Position numbers and translations under genes: made by a program
Assembly: GCA_003518245.1 (NCBI GenBank)
Contig: DOZA01000311.1
Span: 1-9,650 of the forward strand
Origin: Bacteroidales bacterium
GTDB taxonomy: Bacteria; Bacteroidota; Bacteroidia; Bacteroidales; VadinHA17
Direction: 5' to 3'
DNA length: 9,650 bases
The notes under the pieces: generated by a model
Told to the model about the DNA's origin: nothing
Databases searched by the model: none
Seen by the model: only the letters and a program-made list of their open reading frames with translations
Shown: piece after piece, positions 1-8,800 of the stretch
Position numbering within the stretch: position 1 is the first letter of the stretch
Layout of the letters: each line of letters starts with the position of its first letter

Positions 1-2196
1 GGTGTGTCTGGCAGATGCAGAAGCAATCTCATTGACTGACGCCCTGCGAATCCTGGAATAATCCACAGATGTAACGATATTGCCAAATGCAATTGAAACC
101 TTGTTTTTATCTGTTGCAAGCACCTCTCCCACTCTATCGCTTCCTTCCATTATAACCTTTTCACCTGTTTTCAATGGTCCTGACGGGCTTTTTTTAGCCG
201 GTGAGACTTTTTCTTTCTTCTCACTAACCGGTATCCTTATCTTTTTTTTCTTTTCTTCAAGCTTTCTACTCTTCCTGGTAACCTGTGCATCTTCATCCCC
301 CGTTTTACTTTTAATGCCCTCTTTAAGTTTTTCGAGTTGTTTCCTGGCATTTTTTGTCCTTTCTTTCTCTGCCTGTGCCTCTTTTATTTCTTTTATTGTT
401 TTCTCAACCGTTTTATTGGCTTCATTAAGTATTGCTTCTGCTTCTTCCCTGGCTCTTTTAATTATCTCTTTCCTTTCAGATTTAAGCTCTGATATCTCTT
501 TTTCATAACTGTTAACCAGGTCATCCAACTTTTTACTCTCTATTCTTATGATTTGCCTTTTTCTGTCCCAGTATTTCTTATCCCTTAATACATCTTTAAG
601 ATGCTTGTCAAAGTTTATATTTTCATGGCCGGCTTTTTGAGATGCATTAGCCAGTACCTCCTCCGGCAGGCCTATCCTGCGTGCTATCTCGAAAGCAAAT
701 GAGCTTCCGGGTTTACCTATGTCAAGCCTGAACAGTGGTTCCATTTTATGATTATCATACATCATTGCCCCATTCACTATTCCCTCTTCAGCAGAAGCAA
801 AATGCTTTAGATTGGTATAATGTGTGGTTATTACCCCTAATACTCTTTTATTATTCAATTCACCAAGTATGGATTCTGCTATGGCACCACCAAGAACTGG
901 CTCCGTGCCAGTCCCGAATTCATCAATCAGAACCAGTGTCTCCTCATCAGCATTTCTCAGAAAATACTTCATATTCATAAGATGGGAACTATATGTACTG
1001 AGGTCATTCTCTATACTCTGTTCATCACCCATATTAATAAACAAATTTGAAAAAATCCCGAATTCAGAACCCTGTTTTACCGGCACTGTGAGTCCACATT
1101 GTAACATATATTGAAGCAATCCGACGGTGGCAAGACATACCGACTTTCCTCCTGCATTTGGTCCGGAGATTAATAATATTCTGGAATGTTCACCAAGTTC
1201 AATATCCAATGGCACCACCTCCCTGTCAGGCAGGTCTTCAAAAGCAATAAAAAGAAAAGGATGAATCGCTTGTAACCATTTTATTACAGGGCGGTCATTC
1301 ACTACCGGCATTATTGATTTTAGCCTGTGCCCCAGCAGGGCCTTTGCTCTTATGAGGTCAATATGGCCCAGTATATCATATGACAGCAGTAGATCCTCAA
1401 TATATGGTCTTATCCTGTCAGCGAAGCCAACAAGGATTTTTATTATTTCTCTTTTCTCGGCATATTCAAGTTCTATAATCTGGTTATTCAAGCTTACAAT
1501 CTCCGAAGGTTCAATATATACAGTCTTTCCACTTGCCGACTGGTCATGAACCAGTCCTTTTAATTTATTTTTATCATAAACATTAACCGGTATTACACCC
1601 CTGCCATTCCTTATAGCTACAGCTGTCCCTTTCTCAACTATACTATCATTCTGTGCTTTTTTGAGGATGGAATGCATACGTTTAGTTACCTGTGCGCCGG
1701 TCTTTCTTAGCTCAGTCTTTATAGCAGAAAGCTCAGCAGAAGCATTATCTTTAATGGTTCCATCCTTTGTTATTATCCTGTTAATTGAATCAATAACAAA
1801 AGGATAAGCTTTAATACCCCTGCTCAGCCTGTATAATTCAGGGTATGCTTCAGAGTGTTCATCAATACTGAAGAAATTATAGATATGCTTCAGTGTTAAT
1901 AGTGATCTTTTAAGATCAAATAATTCGTTTATTTCAGGATATGATCCTTCAACCCTTATCTTTTTAAGCCCCTGCCTAAGATCGTAAAAGTGATCAAGAG
2001 GAAACTCCTGTTCCATCTCAATGATCTTTTGAAATTCAGCTGTCTGGCTCAGTTTCTTAATAATTGTATCCTTATCAGCAGTAATACTTATTTCAGAAAC
2101 CTTTTCACGACCCTGCTGTGAAAGGCATAATTCGTATATTCTTTTGCGGATACGATCAAATCCAACCTTATGTTCAAACTCATCAGGATAAACCAT
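1..2196 (-). CDS. mutS2: Endonuclease MutS2, C-terminus cut by window edge
   Basis: This is a MutS-family ATPase. MutS2 proteins bind branched DNA or collided ribosomes and act in recombination control or ribosome rescue rather than mismatch repair. The frame has no stop from the ATG at 2196 down to position 1 (732 codons). Residues 1 to about 330 are the core and lever region. Walker A GPNAGGKS is at 345-352, the signature region around STYSSH follows, Walker B LVLIDEFGTG has its Asp at residue 425, and the switch histidine is H459 in TTHY. A long Lys/Glu-rich coiled coil covers roughly 540-675. A small beta-rich segment starting GEKVIMEGSDRVGEV follows at about 678-722. The GPNAGGKS variant and absence of a mismatch-recognition domain separate it from MutS. 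The C-terminal Smr domain expected in the family would lie beyond position 1, so its presence cannot be judged. The gene is divergent from the peptidase gene. No frameshift is visible. Confidence 0.96.
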   Translation of the reverse strand, partial: MVYPDEFEHKVGFDRIRKRIYELCLSQQGREKVSEISITADKDTIIKKLSQTAEFQKIIEMEQEFPLDHFYDLRQGLKKIRVEGSYPEINELFDLKRSLLTLKHIYNFFSIDEHSEAYPELYRLSRGIKAYPFVIDSINRIITKDGTIKDNASAELSAIKTELRKTGAQVTKRMHSILKKAQNDSIVEKGTAVAIRNGRGVIPVNVYDKNKLKGLVHDQSASGKTVYIEPSEIVSLNNQIIELEYAEKREIIKILVGFADRIRPYIEDLLLSYDILGHIDLIRAKALLGHRLKSIMPVVNDRPVIKWLQAIHPFLFIAFEDLPDREVVPLDIELGEHSRILLISGPNAGGKSVCLATVGLLQYMLQCGLTVPVKQGSEFGIFSNLFINMGDEQSIENDLSTYSSHLMNMKYFLRNADEETLVLIDEFGTGTEPVLGGAIAESILGELNNKRVLGVITTHYTNLKHFASAEEGIVNGAMMYDNHKMEPLFRLDIGKPGSSFAFEIARRIGLPEEVLANASQKAGHENINFDKHLKDVLRDKKYWDRKRQIIRIESKKLDDLVNSYEKEISELKSERKEIIKRAREEAEAILNEANKTVEKTIKEIKEAQAEKERTKNARKQLEKLKEGIKSKTGDEDAQVTRKSRKLEEKKKKIRIPVSEKKEKVSPAKKSPSGPLKTGEKVIMEGSDRVGEVLATDKNKVSIAFGNIVTSVDYSRIRRASVNEIASASARHT

Positions 2197-2222
2197 AATG
2201 TTCAACTGCTCTTTGAATGAGA

Positions 2223-2230
2223 CAAATGTA
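2223..2230 (-). promoter_or_regulatory. Possible -7 box for mutS2
   Basis: The minus strand reads TACATTTG, matching the Bacteroidota -7 consensus TAnnTTTG. It lies 26 bp upstream of the mutS2 ATG, which would give a short leader. No convincing TTG-type -33 element is seen at the expected distance, so this is a weak call based on one box in AT-rich DNA. Confidence 0.35.
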
Positions 2231-2284
2231 AAGTTAATAAATGTTAAATCATACTACTTAAAAGTAACATGGGTTATTAATTAG

Positions 2285-2292
2285 TAAATTTG
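2285..2292 (+). promoter_or_regulatory. Possible -7 box for the exported hydrolase genes
   Basis: The plus strand reads TAAATTTG, matching TAnnTTTG, and ends 34 bp before the ATG of the M28 peptidase gene. A -33 TTG is not evident about 20 bp upstream. If real, it would drive the peptidase gene and perhaps the two genes after it, since neither following gap shows an equally good box. Confidence 0.35.
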
Positions 2293-2326
2293 ATAATTAT
2301 GATATTATGAACTAAATACAATAAAA

Positions 2327-3868
2327 ATGAACAGAAAATTCTTACTCTCATCATCAATGCTGCTGTTTTTATTTTGTGGAATCGTTTCTTCCCAAGTTGA
2401 ACCTGTAGACCTGAACATGATTTACAAAATTAAACATGAAGGGTTCAAAAATTCTGATATTGAAGAGCTCTCTTTCTGGATGACCGATTTTGCTGGTCCT
2501 CGTTTAACAGCTTCAAATGGGAAGAAAAAAGCCAATATATGGGTTAGCAAGAGGATGAAGGAATATGGTCTGGAGAATGTGAGAATAGAGGTAGCCAGAC
2601 CTTTTGATAGAGGTGGTTGGGAGAACCAGAAAGCCTATATAGCCATGACATCACCCTATTATGTATGTTTTACAGCCAACCCGAAAGCATGGACAGGTAG
2701 TACAAAAGGAAAAATAAAAGGCAGTCCTGTGTTGCTGGAAATAAACAATGAAAGTGATCTGGATAATTACAGAGGTAAGCTGAAGGGTAAAATTATTATT
2801 ATGCCTTCCATATCAACTTATGAAGTTAGCTTTGAACCACTTGCTGAAAGATATAGCGATGAAGAACTGGAAAATCTTGAGCAGGTCAATTATGCAGGCA
2901 GAAGGGGCCGATGGGGCAATTTTGATTTTGAAGCATACAGGAAAAGAAGGATGCTGCAACAGAAATCAGCAGAATTCCTCAGGGATGAAGGAGCGGCAGC
3001 CATTCTTACATCAAGTGGTGTTTTTAATGTCCCTCGGTCAAGCGGTGCAAGTTACACAGCAGGAGAAGAAAAACCTATAGCTGAAATATACCTGCCAGTA
3101 GAAGCACATGGTCGTATAGTACGACTTATGCAACATGATGTTAAAGTTGAACTTGAACTGGAAGTTAGAAATAGTTTTTATAAAAGTCCGGATGTTACCA
3201 ATGTAATTGGAGAAATACCCGGAACCGACCCTGAGCTTAAAGATGAAATAGTTCTTCTTGGCGGCCACTATGATTCATGGCATGGAGGAACAGGTGCTTC
3301 AGATAACGCCTCGGGATGTATTGTTATGATGGAAGCAATGAGGATTCTCAAATCACTTGATATCAAACCCAGAAGGACTATACGCATAGCCCTGTGGGGC
3401 GGTGAAGAACAGGGCCTGCACGGGTCAAGAGGTTATGTTGAAAAGTATATCCGCGATACTGAGGGCAACATGCTTGAAGGTTATGATAAATTTGCAGCTT
3501 ATTTCAATATGGACAACGGAACGGGTAAGTTCAGGGGCATATATCTCCAGGAAAACGATATGGTTAAACCTGTTTTTGAAGCATGGCTAAAGCCATTTAA
3601 AGATATGGGCTGTTCTACTGTAACCCTCAGGAACACCAGCGGAACTGATCACCTTTCCTTTGATGCCCTGGGATTACCGGCATTCCAGTTTATACAGGAT
3701 GAAATAGAATACGGAAGGGGGTATCATACTGTTATGGATACATATGAAAGGCTCATAATGGATGACCTCAGGCATAATGCTGTAGTAGTTGCATCCCTGG
3801 CCTATCATGCTGCTATGCGCGATGAAGTCCTTCCACGTAAACCAGTGCCCGAAGAGAGGAGGCGGTAG
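2327..3868 (+). CDS. Secreted M28 family zinc peptidase (carboxypeptidase Q-like)
   Basis: This is a 513-residue exported exopeptidase, probably an aminopeptidase or dipeptidase-type enzyme with two zinc ions. A Sec signal peptide covers residues 1-22, with cleavage expected after VSS and Gln23 as the mature N-terminus. The Cys at 17 lacks a proper lipobox, so a lipoprotein is unlikely. An N-terminal segment with AGPRLTAS (about 56-63) is typical of the carboxypeptidase Q-like branch. A PA-type insert lies at about 128-285. The M28 core has all expected ligands: H314 and D316 in GGHYDSWHGG, D326 in SDNASG, catalytic E360 and ligand E361 in GGEEQG, D396 in NMDNGTG and H442 in SGTDHLSF. The ATG at 2327 follows an A-rich stretch and gives a complete signal peptide. 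The 56 bp gap to the next gene suggests co-transcription. The family is clear, but substrate preference cannot be read from the sequence. Confidence 0.93.
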   Translation: MNRKFLLSSSMLLFLFCGIVSSQVEPVDLNMIYKIKHEGFKNSDIEELSFWMTDFAGPRLTASNGKKKANIWVSKRMKEYGLENVRIEVARPFDRGGWENQKAYIAMTSPYYVCFTANPKAWTGSTKGKIKGSPVLLEINNESDLDNYRGKLKGKIIIMPSISTYEVSFEPLAERYSDEELENLEQVNYAGRRGRWGNFDFEAYRKRRMLQQKSAEFLRDEGAAAILTSSGVFNVPRSSGASYTAGEEKPIAEIYLPVEAHGRIVRLMQHDVKVELELEVRNSFYKSPDVTNVIGEIPGTDPELKDEIVLLGGHYDSWHGGTGASDNASGCIVMMEAMRILKSLDIKPRRTIRIALWGGEEQGLHGSRGYVEKYIRDTEGNMLEGYDKFAAYFNMDNGTGKFRGIYLQENDMVKPVFEAWLKPFKDMGCSTVTLRNTSGTDHLSFDALGLPAFQFIQDEIEYGRGYHTVMDTYERLIMDDLRHNAVVVASLAYHAAMRDEVLPRKPVPEERRR

Positions 3869-3924
3869 TTACTGAACAATATTCTAATTTTAAAGCCTTT
3901 AATAATTATACACAGCAACTTACA

Positions 3925-5811
3925 ATGAAAAAGGTATTATTCTTACTTACCCTGTTTTTGATGACCATATTTATTTGGGCACAGGATTCAATAAGATATC
4001 CCATTCCTAATATTTATTCGGATATCAACTATGATGATGAAGGGCGTCTGTATATTGAAATAAAAGGAGAAAGGATATACGAGAATAAATCACAGCCGGG
4101 GATTTCGCTCCAAAGAATCTCAGGCAATCCTACCGGAACAGCTAATGGTATATCCCTTAACTTTAACGATATAGATTTCGAAGGTATTATCTATTATGGT
4201 TTCATTCCTTATGGCGATTCAAAACATCCTCACCCTGTCTATTTCAGGGAGGCATCAAGAATTACAGCAGGAAAAGCCTTCATTGAAATAACAAATTCAT
4301 TGAGTGGACGTTATGATATGGTTAACTGGGAGGAGAAAGAGAAAGGGACTATTGGTTACAGGGTTGTGAATATATTTGGTCAATTTCTTTATGATGGAAT
4401 TGTCTCATTCTCCGGCTCCGGACCGTTTGAGGTGGTGCCCACAATTATCGATGGTCCTTTTGTAAACCTGCTGACACATGATGGGGCTACCATTTCGTTT
4501 GCTACAAATATGAAAACTAAAGCTATAGTAGAAGTAGATGGGAAGAAATTCACAGGCAAAAAGGGCCGGAAGCATGAAATAAAAATCAAAGGGCTTGATC
4601 CTGCCACTGAATATAAATATTCAGTCATTTATGGAGATAATGTGCAGGAATATAGCTTTAGAACTGCACCTCGGCCAGGATCAAGAACATCATTTACATT
4701 TGCTTATGCATCAGATTCGAGAAGTGGCAATGGTGGAGGAGAAAGAGATATTTATGGTGCTAACTTTTATATAATGAAAAAGTTGATGGCACTCGCCAGG
4801 TACAGGAATGTAACATTCTTTCAATTCACAGGTGACCTGATTAACGGATACCAGGAATGGAAACAGCATATGAATCTTGAATATGCCAACTGGAAAAGAG
4901 CAGTACAGCCTTTCGGTGCATATTTCCCTATATATGTTGGTATGGGAAATCATGAAGCTCTAACAAGGGTTTTTAATAAAGAAGGACAATGGAATATATC
5001 TATTGACAGGTTTCCTTTTGATTCCCAGTCATCAGAATCAGTTTTTGCAGATAATTTCGTGATGCCGGAAAATGGCCCTGTTTCAGAAGATGGAGCTATT
5101 TATGATCCATCCGACAAAACAATTGATTTCCCATCATACAAGGAGAATGTGTTTTACTATACCTATGATAATGTAGCTGTTATTGTCCTTAATTCTAATT
5201 ATTTTTACTCACCCAGCTCAATTTTACTCAGGTATTCCAGTGGCGCACTGCACGGTTATATTATGGATATGCAGATGGAGTGGCTTGACAAAACAGTGGC
5301 AATGCTTGAAGACGATTCAAACATAGATCATATTTTTATTACAGAACATACTCCTTTCTTCCCCAATGGTGGTCATGTTCAGGATGATATGTGGTATAAT
5401 GGCAATAACCAGTACAGGCCATATGTAGCAGGCAGACCTCTTGAAAAAGGGATTATTGAGCGACGTGACCAGTTACTTGATATAATAGTCAATAAGAGTA
5501 AAAAAGTAGTTGCCATATTAACAGGTGATGAGCATAATTATGCCAGGACTGAAGTTAGCCCGGAGATGAATAGATATCCGGAGCCATATTTTACTCAAAA
5601 AATTGATCTGAAAAGAACAATATACCAGATTAATAATGGAGCAGCAGGAGCTCCTTACTATGCCCTGGAAGAAACACCCTGGACACCATGGGTCAGTGGC
5701 TTCACTACTCAGAATGCACTGGTGCTCTTCCATGTTAATGGTAAAGAGATTGAAATGGAAGTGTTAAATCCTGATACCCTGGAAGAGGTAGACCGTTTAA
5801 AACTTAAATGA
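3925..5811 (+). CDS. Secreted metallophosphoesterase, purple-acid-phosphatase-like
   Basis: This is a 628-residue exported protein of the calcineurin-like phosphoesterase superfamily. A Sec signal peptide covers residues 1-19, with cleavage expected between IWA and Gln20. Residues about 20-165 are beta-rich and not recognised. About 173-247 resembles the Fn3-like N-terminal domain of purple acid phosphatases (VNLLTHDGATISFAT, then LDPATEYKYSV). The catalytic domain follows with blocks in order: SDSR with D264, GDLIN at 303-307, GNHE at 341-344, TEHTPF with H475, and GDEHNYAR at 534-541. The block order fits an active enzyme, but the first His or Tyr metal ligand and the first His of the usual GHxH are replaced. 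It could hydrolyse phosphomonoesters or phosphodiesters, and the substrate is unknown. It lies 56 bp after the peptidase gene and 71 bp before the Tricorn gene, all in one direction. Confidence 0.9.
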   Translation: MKKVLFLLTLFLMTIFIWAQDSIRYPIPNIYSDINYDDEGRLYIEIKGERIYENKSQPGISLQRISGNPTGTANGISLNFNDIDFEGIIYYGFIPYGDSKHPHPVYFREASRITAGKAFIEITNSLSGRYDMVNWEEKEKGTIGYRVVNIFGQFLYDGIVSFSGSGPFEVVPTIIDGPFVNLLTHDGATISFATNMKTKAIVEVDGKKFTGKKGRKHEIKIKGLDPATEYKYSVIYGDNVQEYSFRTAPRPGSRTSFTFAYASDSRSGNGGGERDIYGANFYIMKKLMALARYRNVTFFQFTGDLINGYQEWKQHMNLEYANWKRAVQPFGAYFPIYVGMGNHEALTRVFNKEGQWNISIDRFPFDSQSSESVFADNFVMPENGPVSEDGAIYDPSDKTIDFPSYKENVFYYTYDNVAVIVLNSNYFYSPSSILLRYSSGALHGYIMDMQMEWLDKTVAMLEDDSNIDHIFITEHTPFFPNGGHVQDDMWYNGNNQYRPYVAGRPLEKGIIERRDQLLDIIVNKSKKVVAILTGDEHNYARTEVSPEMNRYPEPYFTQKIDLKRTIYQINNGAAGAPYYALEETPWTPWVSGFTTQNALVLFHVNGKEIEMEVLNPDTLEEVDRLKLK

Positions 5812-5882
5812 TGTAATGTCTAAATTCCTTATTCATTCAAATAATTAATTCATTTACATAACCTTATCTAATATTTCCGAAA

Positions 5883-8800
5883 ATGAGAATACTTAGATCC
5901 ATTATTTCTGTTTTCTTTTTTCTAATCCTTATCACCACTGTCTATAGCCAGCAAAAAGGTTATTACAGGTCGCCAGCAATATTCGGTAATGAGATTGTTT
6001 TCACAGCAGAAGGTGACCTCTGGAAATTTGATATAAACTCAAAAAAAACACAACGACTGACAACTGACCATGGGATGGAATCTCAGGCAATATTCTCACC
6101 CGATGGGAAATACATTGCCTTTGTGGGTGAATATGAAGGCCCTTCGGAAGTATATATCGTAGCTTCATCTGGAGGCAAACCCAGGAGACTGACCTGGGAA
6201 GAAAACAACCCGCATATAAGCCAGTGGACGAAAAACGGGAAAATATTGTATTCCACAAATTACTATTCCTCTTTGCCTAATGCGCAGCTTTTGAAGCTAG
6301 ATCCGCAAACAGCTACATCTACCCTTATCCCTCTTGCACAAGCCGACCAGGGCACTTATACAGATAAAGATGAACTCTTTTTTACCAGGTTAAGGAAGCA
6401 ATCCAGTCATACAAAAAGATATACAGGTGGCACAGCCCAGTCAATATGGAAATTCGATGGTAATAATGAAGCTGTACATCTTACTGCGGATTACGAAGGA
6501 ACAAGCAAGGATCCAATGTACTTTAAAAGCAGGATATATTTCCTGTCTGACAGGGATGGGACAATGAATATATGGTCGATGAACTGTTCAGGTGAGGATG
6601 TGCAGCAGCACACATTTTCATCAGGATGGGACCTGTATGAGGCTTATATGGATAACGGACGTATAGTATGCCAGAAAGGGGCTGATATACTTCTATATGA
6701 TATCAATACGCAAAAAGAAGAGATACTTGATATAAAATTGTTTTCTGACTTCGATCAGAAGCATATCAGGTGGATAACAGATCCTGAATCCAAAATTTCT
6801 TCATTAAATATTTCTCATAGCGGGGAAGATGTTGTGATAACAACACGTGGCAGGATCTTCAATTTCCCGGTAAACGGGGAAAGGTGGTCCGAGATAACAA
6901 GGGAATACGGCATCAGGTATAAGGATGCCTCCTTCTCCGCCGACAGTGAAGATATATTAATGCTTTCCGATGAGTCCGGAGAGTTCGAAATATGGAAAGC
7001 CGGTCACCTTGGCCTGGATAAGCCGGAACAGATAACGAACGGATCAACAAACCTGATAACAGCTTATTCTGTCTCTCCTGACCAAAAATATATTGCTTAT
7101 GCAGAAAAAGACAACAGGTTTTTGCTCTTTGATAAAAATACAGGTAAATCAGTCGTAATAGATGTTAATGATTTCGCAGGTTTCAGAGAACCTTTTTCAT
7201 GGTCACATGACAGTAAATGGATTGCTTACGTTAACAGTGCGGATAACAGTAATATGATTATTAAGCTTTACAGTGTTGATAATAGAAAATCATATGTTGT
7301 AAGCACCGACAGGTTTGATAGTTATAATCCCCGTTTCAGTACCGACGGCAGGTGGCTCTATTTTTTCTCAGACAGGACTTTCAATAACCGTGTGGGTAGC
7401 CCCTGGGGCAGCAGGCAACCGGAACCCTATTTTGAAAAGACCGCTAAGATATATGCCCTGGCCCTTGATGCAGATGCTGAATTTCCGTTCCTGGAAGAAA
7501 ACGAGCTGAAAGAAAAAGATGATGAGGATAATAATGATTTGAAAAACAAGAAAGAACAGCCCCTTGATATTGATTTTGAAGGTATGGAAACGAGACTTTA
7601 TGAAGTGCCTGCAGGAAGTGCAAATTACCGTGATTTCTATGTTACCGACAGTCATATTATCTGGATGCAGAGTTCGCCCGGCTCCAGTGGTGGTACTGTT
7701 CAATCCCTTAAAATAAGTAATGAGCCCGATAATAAGCCAAAAACCCTTGCAAACGGGATTAGGGGCTTCTCTGTTTCCGGTAATGGCAAAAAAATACTTC
7801 TGAGAAACAGGAATGGTATATTTGTGATGGAATCCTCAGCATCCAAACTCGATACGTCAAAACATAAGCTGGAGATAGAAAAGTGGGCATTCAATATTGA
7901 TCCTGTTGAAGACTGGAAGCAGATGTTTAAAGATGCCTGGAGAATGGAGAGGGATTATTTCTATGACCCTGATATGCATTGTCTTGACTGGGATGCTGTT
8001 TTTCATAAATATAGTGCCTTACTACCCAGGGTAACTGACAGGTATGAACTGGATGACCTGATGGCACAGATGATATCTGAACTTTCAACACTGCATATGT
8101 TTGTAAGGGGTGGAGATAAGCGTACACCACCAGAGAATATTTCAATGGGTTACCTGGGTGCTGACCTGCACAAAGATGCCTCCGGAGTATTTATTATTGA
8201 TCATATATACTTTAGCGATCCCGATTATCCGAACGAACAATCACCTCTTGCTATGCCATGGTTAGATATTGAAGAGGGTGATGCAATAATCAATATCGAT
8301 GGTGTTGATGTAAGCAGTTCTCCATCAATAAATAAGCTCCTTGCCAATAAGGCTGGCATGCAGGTCCGAATCAAATTCAAGAAACCGGATGGAAAATCAT
8401 ATGAGGAAATAATTAAACCTTTAAGCTCCCGTGCTTTCAGTAATTTAAGGTACAGCGAGTGGGAGCATACACGCAAGGAGGAAGCTAAAAAAAGAAGCCA
8501 CAACAGGATCGGGTATGTACACCTGAGAGCAATGGGTGGAAATAATTACACAGAATGGATAAAGGGCTTCTATCCAAACTATCGTAAAGAAGGTTTAATA
8601 ATTGACGTAAGGCATAACCGCGGCGGTAATATAGATAGCTGGATACTGGAAAAACTACTGAGAAAAGCCTGGTTCTTCTGGGCTCCCCGTACAGGCAAGC
8701 CATACTGGAATATGCAATACGCCTTCAGGGGACATATGGTTGTACTGATTAATGAGAATACAGCTTCAGATGGTGAGGCATTTGCCGAGGGATTCAGGAC

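Noticed and set aside
80..1549. Several plus-strand open frames opposite mutS2 (80-508, 735-980, 824-1114, 1352-1549)
   Set aside because: They lie antisense to an uninterrupted, clearly recognisable MutS2 frame. Their Ser/Phe/Leu-rich composition is what the complement of Lys/Glu-rich coiled coil gives.
2255..2266. TACTT-AA-AAGTA inverted repeat as an operator
   Set aside because: Five-base arms in AT-rich DNA are easily found by chance. It is mentioned under the promoter finding but not called as a feature.
3038..3268. Minus-strand open frame inside the M28 peptidase gene
   Set aside because: It has no domain-like features and sits opposite conserved peptidase sequence, so it is a shadow frame.
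5812..5882. Repeated ATTCATT pieces in the gap before the Tricorn gene as a regulatory repeat or promoter
   Set aside because: The copies are short and AT-rich, and no -7 box or hairpin accompanies them.
7368..7703. Minus-strand open frame of 111 codons with a hydrophobic stretch inside the Tricorn gene
   Set aside because: The hydrophobic stretch is the complement of the Lys/Asp/Glu-rich insert of the second propeller. There is no independent sign of coding.
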